From a virus: 35,195 bases of DNA. The position numbers and the translations under genes are program-made. The notes under the pieces are model-generated. The model searched no databases and was not told the origin of the DNA. It saw only the letters and a program-made list of their open reading frames with translations. The stretch spans positions 13,457-48,651 of the IMG/VR virus record IMGVR_UViG_3300030060_003833, one strand, 5' to 3'. Shown here in pieces: positions 1-8,420 of this stretch (the stretch's first letter is position 1; the number at the start of each line of letters is the position of its first letter).

Positions 1-1554
1 CCGATATCGGTTAATTATCCTTTCTTTTTTAAACCGATACAAGACGGTATGGACAGGCCTAAGTCTGAACTTGCTTATCGTGTTCCTGCGAGTAAGTTTA
101 CGCGTAAAAAAATTGTTGCAAACGAAAAGCAGGAAGACCTGGTTGGACTTGATACTACTATTGATTGGAAAAACACAGGTGACAATAGCTATGACGGTGA
201 AAAGCTTAACTTATTAGTTCACGATGAAAGCGGTAAGTGGGAAAGACCAGATAATATATTAAACAACTGGCGAGTTACAAAAACTTGTTTAAGGTTAGGT
301 GCTAGAGTTGTAGGCAAGTGTATGATGGGTAGTACATCTAACTCTTTAGATAAAGGTGGTGGTAATTTTAAAAAGCTATACTATGATTCAGACGTTACAA
401 AAAGAAATCGTAATGGACAAACAAAGTCTGGTTTATATTCTTTTTTTATACCAATGGAATGGAACTATGAAGGATTTATTGATCAACACGGACAACCAGT
501 ATTTAATAACCCAGATAATGATGTATACGGACCCGATGGTGAACTAATAGATTACGGTATAATTGATCACTGGAATAACGAGGCTGAAGGTTTAAAAAAT
601 GATCAAGATGCATTAAACGAGTTTTACAGACAGTTTCCAAGAACTGAAGAGCATGCATTTAGAGATGAAGCTAAAAACAGTATATTTAACTTAGTTAAAA
701 TATATGAACAAGTAGATTACAACGATGGTGTTGGTGCTCAAGGAAATATTAACGTTGGTAACTTTCAATGGTTAAATGGCGTAAAAGATACACAGGTAAT
801 ATTTTATCCAGATCCAAAAGGTAGATTTAACATTAGTTGGTTTCCACCTACACATTTGCAAAATAGAGTTGTAATTAAAAACGGTATAAAATATCCTGGT
901 AACGAGCACATGGGTGCTTTTGGTTGTGATAGTTACGATATATCAGGAACTGTAGATGGGAGAGGTTCTAACGGTTCTTTACACGGACTAACAAAGTTTA
1001 GTATGGAAGACGCGCCACCTAACCACATGTTTTTAGAATATATATCTAGACCACAAACAGCAGAGATATTTTTTGAAGATGTGTTAATGGCATTAATATT
1101 TTATGGTATGCCGTTGCTTGCAGAAAATAACAAACCTAGATTATTATACCATTTAAGACGTAGAGGCTACAGAGGTTACAGCATGAATAGGCCAGATAAA
1201 ATTTGGAATAAACTTTCTGTAACAGAAAAAGAAATAGGTGGTATACCAAACTCTAGTGAAGATATAAAACAAGCCCATGCCGCTGCTATAGAAATGTATA
1301 TTCAACAGCATGTTGGTCATTTAGAAGATGGCGTTTATGGTAATATATATTTTAATAGAACTTTAAACGACTGGGCTAAGTTTGATATAACTAAAAGAAC
1401 AAAGTTTGATGCTACTATAAGTAGTGGGCTTGCTATTATGGCTTGCAATAGACACTTGTATAGACCAAACGTAAAAATAGAAAAACCTAAATTAAACATA
1501 AATATCGCTAAGTATAATAATTCAGGCGGTGTTTCAAGAATAATAAAGAATTAA
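1..1554 (+). CDS. terL: Terminase large subunit, 5' truncated by window edge
   Basis: The large terminase is the ATP-driven motor that packages phage DNA and cuts the concatemer. The frame is open from base 1, so the first in-frame ATG at 49 is internal and the true start lies outside. A Walker B-like LLVHDE lies at residues 55-60 (counted from Met49), followed by a GSTSN segment that fits the ATPase coupling motif; Walker A must lie upstream. The C-terminal half looks like an RNase H-fold nuclease: GCDSYD (first Asp at 294), a central ED-rich stretch followed by GMPLLAENNKPR, and KRTKFDATISSG near the end as the third acidic site. The portal gene starts one base after its stop, the usual terminase-portal order. 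The sequence style recalls crAss-like terminases (inference). Confidence 0.9.
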   Translation, partial: PISVNYPFFFKPIQDGMDRPKSELAYRVPASKFTRKKIVANEKQEDLVGLDTTIDWKNTGDNSYDGEKLNLLVHDESGKWERPDNILNNWRVTKTCLRLGARVVGKCMMGSTSNSLDKGGGNFKKLYYDSDVTKRNRNGQTKSGLYSFFIPMEWNYEGFIDQHGQPVFNNPDNDVYGPDGELIDYGIIDHWNNEAEGLKNDQDALNEFYRQFPRTEEHAFRDEAKNSIFNLVKIYEQVDYNDGVGAQGNINVGNFQWLNGVKDTQVIFYPDPKGRFNISWFPPTHLQNRVVIKNGIKYPGNEHMGAFGCDSYDISGTVDGRGSNGSLHGLTKFSMEDAPPNHMFLEYISRPQTAEIFFEDVLMALIFYGMPLLAENNKPRLLYHLRRRGYRGYSMNRPDKIWNKLSVTEKEIGGIPNSSEDIKQAHAAAIEMYIQQHVGHLEDGVYGNIYFNRTLNDWAKFDITKRTKFDATISSGLAIMACNRHLYRPNVKIEKPKLNINIAKYNNSGGVSRIIKN

Positions 1555-1555
1555 T

Positions 1556-3961
1556 ATGAGGCAATTTCCAAGTCAAGTAGTTAGTGATGCAGAAAAATTA
1601 AGCTATGAGTATGGGCTTAAGATAGCTAAGGCTATAGAGGGCGAGTGGTTTGATAAAGACAACTACTCAAATAGATATATTTATAATAGAAATAATTTTA
1701 GAAATTTAAGATTATATGCTAGAGGAGAACAACCAATAGAAAAATATAAAAATGAATTATCTATAAACGGTGACTTAAGTTACTTGAACTTAGACTGGAA
1801 ACCTGTACCTATAATACCAAAGTTTGTAGATATAGTTGTTAATGGTATATCTGAAAGAGTTTATGATGTTAAAGTTTATTCCCAAGATCCTTTTGGTGTA
1901 AGTAAAAGAACTCAATACATGAATAAAATCATGGAAGACATGAGGACTAGAGATTTAAAACTTTTTGTTAAAGATAATTTTGGTATGGATTTATTTAATA
2001 AAAGTCCAGATTTATTACCTGATTCTCAAGAAGAGTTAGATCTTCACATGCAGTTAAATTATAAACAGTCTGTAGAAATAGCTGAAGAACAAGCTATAAA
2101 AACTTTAATGGAAGGTAATAGATATGATCTTGTTTCAAAAAGATTTTATTATGACTTAGCTGTTTTAGGTATTGGAGCTGTTAAAACAACTTTTAACACT
2201 TCAGAAGGTGTTAAGATAGAATATGTAGATCCAGAAAATCTAGTGTATTCACACACTGAATCACCTTATTTTGAAGATATATACTATTGTGGTGAAGTAA
2301 AAACTATACCTGTTAATGAGCTTGTAAAACAATTTCCACATTTAGAGGAAAAAGATTTAAAAGAAATAACAGAGTATAATAATAAAAATTACGGTAAGTA
2401 TAACGAAAAACAATATAGAGAAGAAAGAGACGATAATAATAAAGTAAAAATATTATACTTTAATTACAAGTCTTACATGGGTGAAGTTTATAAAATAAAA
2501 CAAACAGCTACTGGTGCTGACAAGGCTATAGCTAAAGACGATACATTTAATCCTGGTAAAAGTGAAAACTTTACTATGGAAACTAGAAAAATAGAAGTTT
2601 TATACGAAGGCGCTTTAGTTTTAGGCACTAAAAAACTATTAAGCTGGGGCATGGCCAAAAACATGATGAGGCCAAAAAGCGATTATAGTAAAGTTAAAAT
2701 GAATTACGCTATATGTGCTCCTCGTATGTATGAAGGACGTATTGAATCACTTGTAAGTAGAATTACTGGTTTTGCTGATATGATACAGTTGACACATTTA
2801 AAACTACAACAAGTAATGTCGCGTATGGTGCCAGATGGTGTTTATTTAGACGCAGATGGTTTAGCTGAAGTAGATTTAGGTAATGGTACTAGCTATAATC
2901 CACAAGAAGCTTTAAATATGTTTTTCCAAACTGGTAGTGTTATAGGTAGAAGTTTTACTAGTGAAGGTGATATGAATCCTGGTAAAGTGCCTATACAAGA
3001 AATAACAAGCGGTAGTGGTGGTAATAAAATACAAGCTCTTGTAAATAACTATAATTATTATTTACAAATGATTAGAGATACTACAGGTTTAAACGAGGCT
3101 AGAGACGCTGCTAACCCAGATCCAAAAGCTTTGGTTGGTGTGCAAAAAATGGCCGCAGCTAATTCTAACACAGCTACTAGACATATATTAAAAGGTGGTT
3201 TATTTTTAACTCAAGAAACAGCAGAGCAATTATCATTAAGAATATCTGACATTATAGAGTACTCACCTACTAAAGAGGCTTTTATACAAAAAATAGGTAG
3301 CCACAGTGTTGCTACTTTATTTGAAATGACACAACTACATTTATACGACTTTGGAATATTTATAGAATTAAGTCCAGATGATGAAGAAAAAGCAATATTA
3401 GAAAGCAATATACAAGCTTCGTTATCACAAGGCGCTATTGATTTAGAAGATGCTATTGATTTAAGAGATATTAAAAATATAAAACTTGCAAATCAATTGT
3501 TAAAAATAAAAAGAAGAAAGAAAATAGCTCGTGATCAAAAAATACAACAAGAAAACATGCAGGCTCAAGCTCAGGCAAATGCACAAGCTCAACAAGTAGC
3601 GGCTCAGGCAGAAGTACAAAAACAACAAGCGTTATTACAAACACAAGTTCAACTAGAACAAGCTAAAAATAATCTTGAAATAAAGAAACTTTACGAAGAA
3701 GCTCAAATAAAGAAAATGTTAATGGAACAAGAGTTTCAGTATAACATGCAAATACAAGGTATTGAAAAAGAAAAGAAGTCTAAGTCAATACAGCAAAAGG
3801 AAGATCGTAAAGATAAAAGAACTAAAATACAGGCAACTCAACAAAGCGAGTTAATAGACCAAAGAAAAAACAATAAACCACCTAAAAACTTTGAGTCTGC
3901 AGGTAATGATATACTAGGTGGTGAGGCTATCGGTGATATGTCACAGTTTGGCCCAAGATAA
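1556..3961 (+). CDS. Portal protein
   Basis: This 801-residue protein sits directly after the terminase and before the scaffold and capsid genes, where portals are found. A portal dodecamer forms the DNA channel at one capsid vertex and docks the terminase and the first tail ring. The N-terminal half (1-330) is mixed alpha/beta with FVDIVVNGISERV and a YVDPENLVYSH segment typical of large podovirus-type portals. Residues 380-640 are largely helical, matching the wing, stem and crown. From about residue 660 to 775 the chain is a Gln/Ala/Lys-rich coiled coil, consistent with a long barrel or crown extension. The length is at the upper end for portals and fits crAss-like and marine podoviruses. 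No catalytic motif is expected. The call rests on position, size and overall pattern. Confidence 0.85.
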   Translation: MRQFPSQVVSDAEKLSYEYGLKIAKAIEGEWFDKDNYSNRYIYNRNNFRNLRLYARGEQPIEKYKNELSINGDLSYLNLDWKPVPIIPKFVDIVVNGISERVYDVKVYSQDPFGVSKRTQYMNKIMEDMRTRDLKLFVKDNFGMDLFNKSPDLLPDSQEELDLHMQLNYKQSVEIAEEQAIKTLMEGNRYDLVSKRFYYDLAVLGIGAVKTTFNTSEGVKIEYVDPENLVYSHTESPYFEDIYYCGEVKTIPVNELVKQFPHLEEKDLKEITEYNNKNYGKYNEKQYREERDDNNKVKILYFNYKSYMGEVYKIKQTATGADKAIAKDDTFNPGKSENFTMETRKIEVLYEGALVLGTKKLLSWGMAKNMMRPKSDYSKVKMNYAICAPRMYEGRIESLVSRITGFADMIQLTHLKLQQVMSRMVPDGVYLDADGLAEVDLGNGTSYNPQEALNMFFQTGSVIGRSFTSEGDMNPGKVPIQEITSGSGGNKIQALVNNYNYYLQMIRDTTGLNEARDAANPDPKALVGVQKMAAANSNTATRHILKGGLFLTQETAEQLSLRISDIIEYSPTKEAFIQKIGSHSVATLFEMTQLHLYDFGIFIELSPDDEEKAILESNIQASLSQGAIDLEDAIDLRDIKNIKLANQLLKIKRRKKIARDQKIQQENMQAQAQANAQAQQVAAQAEVQKQQALLQTQVQLEQAKNNLEIKKLYEEAQIKKMLMEQEFQYNMQIQGIEKEKKSKSIQQKEDRKDKRTKIQATQQSELIDQRKNNKPPKNFESAGNDILGGEAIGDMSQFGPR

Positions 3962-3988
3962 AATTATTAACTATTATTATATTATATT
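3962..3988 (+). promoter_or_regulatory. A/T-only translation leader of the scaffold gene, duplicated at 6776-6800
   Basis: This 27-base gap between portal and scaffold is nearly pure A/T and has no GGAGG-like site. Its last eight bases and the first 18 coding bases (attatatt, then ATGGCAAAAAAGAAAAAA) are identical to those before and inside the gene at 6801. SD-less A-rich leaders are normal in Bacteroidota. The exact repeat suggests either a duplicated initiation signal for strongly expressed head genes or a remnant of gene duplication. I see no promoter of the Bacteroidota TTTG...TAnnTTTG type. Confidence 0.4.
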
Positions 3989-5212
3989 ATGGCAAAAAAG
4001 AAAAAACAAGAAGTAGCTGAAAAAGCTACTGAAGAAACTAAAGTAAAAGAACCTAAAAATCAAGAAACAAAAGGTGACGTTACTAAGGTTCAAGAAAAAA
4101 TGAAAGAACCAGCTGAAGTTATAGATGACAACGTAGCTAAAGTTGATTTAAGACAAAAACCAGAAAATGAAACCAAAGAAGAAGTTACAAGTAATAACAC
4201 TGACGACACAGGAGTTGTTGAAGTCACTGAAGATGCCGGGCCCGTACAAAAACAAGAAGAAGTACAACAGGAAGTCGAAGCACAAGAAACACCTGTTGTA
4301 GAAGAAGTAACAAAAGAAGAAGTAAAGCAAGAAGTTGAAAAAGTAGAAGAAGCCGTTGTTGAAGCTATTGAAGAAGCAGAGGCTACTGGTCAAGATTTAC
4401 CTGAAAATATTCAAAAGCTTGTAAACTTTATAGAAGAAACTGGTGGTGATATTAACGACTATGTAAAATTAAACCAAGATTATTCTAGTATGGATAATCA
4501 AACTTTATTGCAAGAGTATTACAAACAAACTAAACCACATCTTTCAAATGATGAAATAGATTTTATTATGGAAGATACTTTTGCTTATGATGAAGAAGAA
4601 AATACAGAAAAAGAAATAAAAAGAAAAAAATTAGCTATGAAGGAGCAAGTTGCTTCTGCAAAGCAACACTTGGAAAGTGTAAAATCCAAATATTATGAAG
4701 ACATCAAGGCTGGAAGTAAACTAACTGAAGAACAACAGAAGGCTGTAGATTTTTTCAACAGATACAACGAACAATCAGAGTCAAGCAAGAAAATGCAACA
4801 AATTTTTCAACAAAAAACTGATAGTGTTTTAAACGACAAGTTCAAAGGTTTTGAATATAATGTTGGTGAAAAAACTTTTAGATTTAATGTTAAAGATGTT
4901 GACAAAGTTAAAACAACGCAAAGTGATATTAATAACTTTATTGGAAAGTTTCTTAATGAAGATAATAGTATGAACGATGCCGCGGGCTACCACAAAGGGC
5001 TTTTTACTGCTATGAACCCAGATCAAGTTGCTAGTCATTTTTATGAGCAAGGTAAGGCTGACGCTATTAAAGAAAGCATTGCTAAATCAAAAAATGTTAG
5101 TATGGATCCAAGACAGTCTCACGAACCAAACGTGAACACTAGTGGGTTTAAAGTAAGGGCACTTAGTGATGACACTCGTGATTTTAAGTTCAAAATTAAA
5201 ACTAAAAATTAA
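3989..5212 (+). CDS. Scaffold-like head assembly protein
   Basis: This 407-residue protein is extremely charged and lies between portal and major capsid, the usual place for scaffolds. Residues 1-135 are a low-complexity Glu/Lys/Val/Gln tract after a MAKKKK start. Residues 140-260 are predicted helical with a conserved-looking core (LVNFIEETGGDINDYVKLN, then LLQEYYKQTKPHLSNDEID). Residues 260-407 are less charged and end in a basic tail (FKFKIKTKN), where scaffolds often touch the coat. A scaffold would fill the procapsid and be lost or cleaved before packaging. No protease motif is visible in it, and no separate prohead protease gene is seen in the window. The start is fixed by the A/T leader and by the same MAKKKK start at 6801. 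Confidence 0.7.
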   Translation: MAKKKKQEVAEKATEETKVKEPKNQETKGDVTKVQEKMKEPAEVIDDNVAKVDLRQKPENETKEEVTSNNTDDTGVVEVTEDAGPVQKQEEVQQEVEAQETPVVEEVTKEEVKQEVEKVEEAVVEAIEEAEATGQDLPENIQKLVNFIEETGGDINDYVKLNQDYSSMDNQTLLQEYYKQTKPHLSNDEIDFIMEDTFAYDEEENTEKEIKRKKLAMKEQVASAKQHLESVKSKYYEDIKAGSKLTEEQQKAVDFFNRYNEQSESSKKMQQIFQQKTDSVLNDKFKGFEYNVGEKTFRFNVKDVDKVKTTQSDINNFIGKFLNEDNSMNDAAGYHKGLFTAMNPDQVASHFYEQGKADAIKESIAKSKNVSMDPRQSHEPNVNTSGFKVRALSDDTRDFKFKIKTKN

Positions 5213-5234
5213 CAACAATTAAAAATTAAAAATT

Positions 5235-6731
5235 ATGGCAATTACAAATGGTCCTTTGTTGAATAGTGTTCCAAGCTCACAGCAGCAAGCACTTTCTTCA
5301 AACTATTTCGACTTTACGTCTACAGCTGGACAAGGCTGGGCGCAACAATACCTGCCTGACTTAATGGAAAAAGAAGCTGAGGTTTTCGGACCTAGAACTA
5401 TCTCTGGTTTCTTATCTCAAGTTGGAGCAGAAGAAGCGATGTCTGCTGATCAAGTTATTTGGTCTGAGCAAGGTCGTTTACATTTATCTTATGTAGGTAA
5501 AACTACATCAGGTACACAAGTTTTATTACAAGGTGATATTGACGAAGCTAAATTTAACGCGTCTGGTATTTCTACTAGTTTAACTGGTACTCACCATGGT
5601 GTTAGAGTTAATGATACTGTTATTATAGCAAACTCTGTTGAGGTTGTTAAAGCTATAGTTGTAAGTATTTCTGGTGATACACTTACTATCGCTCCTTATG
5701 GTGGTACTTCTATTACTAACGCTACTGGAACAGACGCAGATAAAGACTGTAGAATATTAGTTTATGGTTCTGAGTTTGGTAAAGGTAAAACTTACGGTAA
5801 CCCTACTGCTGGTGAAACTGATTCAAGAGGTGCTAACGAGCCAGACTTTAAGTCTTTCAGTAACAAACCAATTATATTAAAAGATTACTACGAAGTATCA
5901 GGTTCTGATGCTGCTAGAATTGGTTGGGTTGAAGTTACTTCTGAAATGGGTGCTGCAGGTTACTTATGGTACTTAAAAGCAGAAGCTGACACAAGAGCAC
6001 GTTTTACTGATTACTTAGAAATGTCAATGATTGAAGGTGTTACTGGTTTAGATGGTACAGCTGCTACTAATGCTGATGCTTTAGTTAACGGTAATGGTGA
6101 GTCTTTCGGTACTGAAGGTTTATTCGCTGCTATTGAATCAAGAGGTAATATTACTTCTGGTGTTACTGGTGTTAACGCTGCTACTGACTTAGCTGAGTTT
6201 GATGCAATTCTTGCTGAGTTTGACAAGCAAGGTGCTATTGAAGAAAATATGTTATTTGTGAATAGAGCTACGTCTCTAGCAATGGATGATATGTTAGCTT
6301 CAATGAACTCTTACGGAGCTGGTGGTACTTCTTACGGAGTGTTTAACAACTCTGAGGATATGGCACTTAACTTAGGTTTCTCTGGTTTCAGAAGAGGTTC
6401 TTATGACTTCTACAAGTCTGACTTCAGATATTTAAACGACAAAGCTACTAGAGGTGGTATTAATGATGTTGCTGGTGCTAACGCAATCAGAGGTGTCGTA
6501 ATTCCTGCTGGTACTTCAACTGTTTATGACCAAATGTTAGGTATGAACCTTAAGCGTCCTTTCTTACATGTAAGATTTAGAGCTTCACAAACTGATGATC
6601 GAAGAATGAAAACTTGGGTTACTGGTTCTGTAGGCGCTGCTACATCTTCTTTAGATGCGATGCAAATACACATGTTATCAGAAAGATGTTTAGTAGTACA
6701 AGGTGCTAACAACTTTATGTTAATGAAGTAA
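5235..6731 (+). CDS. Major capsid protein (HK97-fold type)
   Basis: At 498 residues this is the expected size for a crAss-like or marine podovirus coat protein. The N-terminal 75 residues (QYLPDLMEKEAEVFGPRT, then SADQVIWSEQGRLHLSY) have the pattern of an N-arm and early E-loop region. Residues 90-180 look like a small beta-rich inserted domain, and the end (SERCLVVQGANNFMLMK) fits the closing beta strands. Codon use differs from its neighbours: by my count about half of the Phe codons are TTC, while nearby genes use almost only TTT, as expected for the most abundant protein. It follows the scaffold by 22 A/T bases with no SD and is followed by a strong hairpin terminator. Its sequence suggests no cleavage site. 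Confidence 0.85.
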   Translation: MAITNGPLLNSVPSSQQQALSSNYFDFTSTAGQGWAQQYLPDLMEKEAEVFGPRTISGFLSQVGAEEAMSADQVIWSEQGRLHLSYVGKTTSGTQVLLQGDIDEAKFNASGISTSLTGTHHGVRVNDTVIIANSVEVVKAIVVSISGDTLTIAPYGGTSITNATGTDADKDCRILVYGSEFGKGKTYGNPTAGETDSRGANEPDFKSFSNKPIILKDYYEVSGSDAARIGWVEVTSEMGAAGYLWYLKAEADTRARFTDYLEMSMIEGVTGLDGTAATNADALVNGNGESFGTEGLFAAIESRGNITSGVTGVNAATDLAEFDAILAEFDKQGAIEENMLFVNRATSLAMDDMLASMNSYGAGGTSYGVFNNSEDMALNLGFSGFRRGSYDFYKSDFRYLNDKATRGGINDVAGANAIRGVVIPAGTSTVYDQMLGMNLKRPFLHVRFRASQTDDRRMKTWVTGSVGAATSSLDAMQIHMLSERCLVVQGANNFMLMK

Positions 6732-6741
6732 ACTATTTATT

Positions 6742-6775
6742 AAAAGACCGGGGCTTCGGCCTCGGCCTTTTATTT
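6742..6775 (+). terminator. Intrinsic terminator after the capsid gene
   Basis: A 13-pair stem (6742-6754 with 6759-6771, one A-C mismatch and one G-T pair) closes a TTCG tetraloop. The stem bottom is A4/T4 and continues into TTTTATTTTATT. This is a textbook rho-independent terminator or attenuator located 10 bases after the capsid stop. It could end a head-gene transcript or give partial termination that keeps capsid mRNA above downstream tail genes. It may also protect the mRNA 3' end. Confidence 0.85.
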
Positions 6776-6800
6776 TATTAATTTTATTATATATTATATT
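6776..6800 (+). promoter_or_regulatory. A/T-only leader copy before the 286-aa gene
   Basis: This leader between the terminator and the start at 6801 ends in the same attatatt and runs into the same first 18 coding bases as the leader at 3962-3988. There is no Shine-Dalgarno sequence. Because it lies after a terminator it could also hold a promoter, but I cannot recognise -33/-7 elements. Confidence 0.35.
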
Positions 6801-7661
6801 ATGGCAAAAAAGAAAAAAGTAGAGGTTGAAGAACCTCGAGTAGAAGAAACTGTTATTACAGAAGAAAACTACAAAGATTATGTAAAAGATGTTTTAGTTG
6901 AAGATCAACCTAGTGTTGAAAGACTAAAACCTAAAAATGAGTGGGAAATAAAAGATAGAGTTTATTATTTGAAAGGCAATAAAAAACCTGTTTCAAGATC
7001 AATAAAAGCAGCAGATATTTATTATTTTGACAAAGATAAAGGTTATGAAAGAGAATTAAAGTATTGTCAAAATCAAAAAACACCTTTTGTAGACGAAATG
7101 ATTGGTGATCAAAGATTATCACACATTATATTTAGAAACGGAGCGTTATTTGTTGCAAAAGAAAAAACTGTTTTACAAAAGCTTTTATCATTATATCACC
7201 CACATAAAGATACTTTATATTACGAGTATAAACCAGCTAAACTAGCAGAAGAAGAAATAGATGTATTAAACATGCAGGTAGACGCATTAACAGCTGCTAG
7301 AAATGTTGATATTGATATGGCAGAAGCTATTATGCGTGTAGAGGTTGGTTCTGAAGTATCTAAGCTGAGTTCTAAAGAGCTTAGAAGAGATTTATTAGTA
7401 TTTGCTCGTAATAACCCTAAACTGTTCTTAGAGTTAGCGGATGATGAAAATGTAGCATTAAGAAACTTTGGTATAAAAGCTGTTGAAGCTGGTTATCTTA
7501 GATTATCTTCTGACCAAAGAAACTTTTTATGGGGTAGTAATGGTAGAAAGTTAATGACTATACCATTTGATGAACATCCATATACAGCTTTAGCTCATTG
7601 GTTTAAAACTGATGAAGGTATGGAAGTATATAGAAATATAGAAAAAAGATTTAACAACTAA
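6801..7661 (+). CDS. Conserved head-region structural protein, function unknown
   Basis: This 286-residue protein lies between the capsid and the first ring protein. Residues 1-45 are charged and begin MAKKKK, like the scaffold at 3989. Residues 45-135 hold aromatic and basic strands (DRVYYLKGNKKPVSRSIKA). Residues 150-286 are mostly helical, including AEAIMRVEVGSEVSKLSSK, RRDLLVFARNNPKLFLELA, LRNFGIKAVEAG and FDEHPYTALAHWFKTDEG. I recall this helical half as widely conserved in marine phage genomes, without a known role. The position suggests a minor head or head-completion protein; a capsid auxiliary role is possible. No enzymatic motif is visible. Confidence 0.6.
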   Translation: MAKKKKVEVEEPRVEETVITEENYKDYVKDVLVEDQPSVERLKPKNEWEIKDRVYYLKGNKKPVSRSIKAADIYYFDKDKGYERELKYCQNQKTPFVDEMIGDQRLSHIIFRNGALFVAKEKTVLQKLLSLYHPHKDTLYYEYKPAKLAEEEIDVLNMQVDALTAARNVDIDMAEAIMRVEVGSEVSKLSSKELRRDLLVFARNNPKLFLELADDENVALRNFGIKAVEAGYLRLSSDQRNFLWGSNGRKLMTIPFDEHPYTALAHWFKTDEGMEVYRNIEKRFNN

Positions 7662-7667
7662 TCAAAC

Positions 7668-7704
7668 TGTAGAGCGGTCGCCCTACGGGGCGATCGTAAC
7701 TACA
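7668..7704 (+). other. Stable RNA hairpin between the head-region and ring genes
   Basis: A 9-pair GC-rich stem (cggtcgccc, 7675-7683, with gggcgatcg, 7688-7696, one G-T pair) closes a TACG tetraloop. An outer 5-pair stem (tgtag/ctaca) is set off by a small internal loop. It occupies most of the 54-base gap and stands out in very AT-rich DNA. No T-tract follows, so it is not a standard terminator. It could be an mRNA processing or stability element, a weak terminator, or a translation-coupling structure for the gene at 7716. Confidence 0.6.
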
Positions 7705-7715
7705 ATAAAAATATT

Positions 7716-8417
7716 ATGATAAACGTAGATAGAATATATCAAAGAGTATTAACTCTTGCAAATAAAGAACAAAGAGGATATATAACGCCTCAAGAATTTA
7801 ACTTGCTTGCTAATCACGCACAAATGGATATATTTGAACAGTATTTCTACGATTTAAATCAATTTAGAAGAACTAGTGGTAATGATACTGTTCACGCTGA
7901 TATGGTAGATATACTAGAAGAAAAAATAAGTATTTTTGAACAAACAGTACCCGCTATAGTCTCTGTGACTGATAATACTATTTTATTAAGCGCTCTTCCA
8001 AATTTTTATAGATTAACTACTATTGCTTTTGAAAATATAATATACGAGCGCGTAACTAAAAAAGAATTTAGATTATTTCAACTTAGCCCTTTAACAGAAC
8101 CTACACAAACGCGACCTATATATATAGTAGATAGGTTTGACGGTGTTGTTAGTTTTGCTGGTAGACAAGACCCTGTTGTAGCAGCAGAGTATATAAGAAC
8201 ACCAGCTTTAGTTAACTGGCCTTACGTTGTAGTTGGTGGCAAAGCACTTTTTAACGCTAATGCTAACGACAGACAAGATTTTGAGTTACATCCCTCAGAA
8301 GAGACAGAGTTAGTTATGAAAATATTATCACTAGCAGGATTTACATTAAAAGATCCAGGCTTATATCAAGCAGCGGCAACCGAAGACGCAAAGAGTGTTC
8401 AACAAGAAAAACAATAA
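7716..8417 (+). CDS. Head-tail connector / ring protein 1-like
   Basis: This 233-residue protein starts with a helical segment (IYQRVLTLANKEQRGYITP, then EFNLLANHAQMDIFEQYF), continues with a beta-rich middle (60-180: IVSVTDNTILLSALPNFYRL, RPIYIVDRF) and ends in helices (HPSEETELVMKILSLAGFTL). The pattern and position, between head genes and a tail tubular-like gene, fit an adaptor or ring that sits under the portal in podoviruses. It belongs to a type I recognise from marine phages as an unnamed structural protein. GYITPQEFNLLA resembles a helix start and is not a real EF-hand, because the Asp/Glu loop is missing. It ends in tandem stops (TAATAA) right before the next ATG. Confidence 0.55.
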   Translation: MINVDRIYQRVLTLANKEQRGYITPQEFNLLANHAQMDIFEQYFYDLNQFRRTSGNDTVHADMVDILEEKISIFEQTVPAIVSVTDNTILLSALPNFYRLTTIAFENIIYERVTKKEFRLFQLSPLTEPTQTRPIYIVDRFDGVVSFAGRQDPVVAAEYIRTPALVNWPYVVVGGKALFNANANDRQDFELHPSEETELVMKILSLAGFTLKDPGLYQAAATEDAKSVQQEKQ

Positions 8418-8420
8418 TAA

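Noticed and set aside
7770-7830. Possible EF-hand in the 233-aa protein (GYITPQEFN)
   Set aside because: The Ca2+-binding loop with regularly spaced Asp/Asn is missing; only the GxIxxxEF-like end is present.
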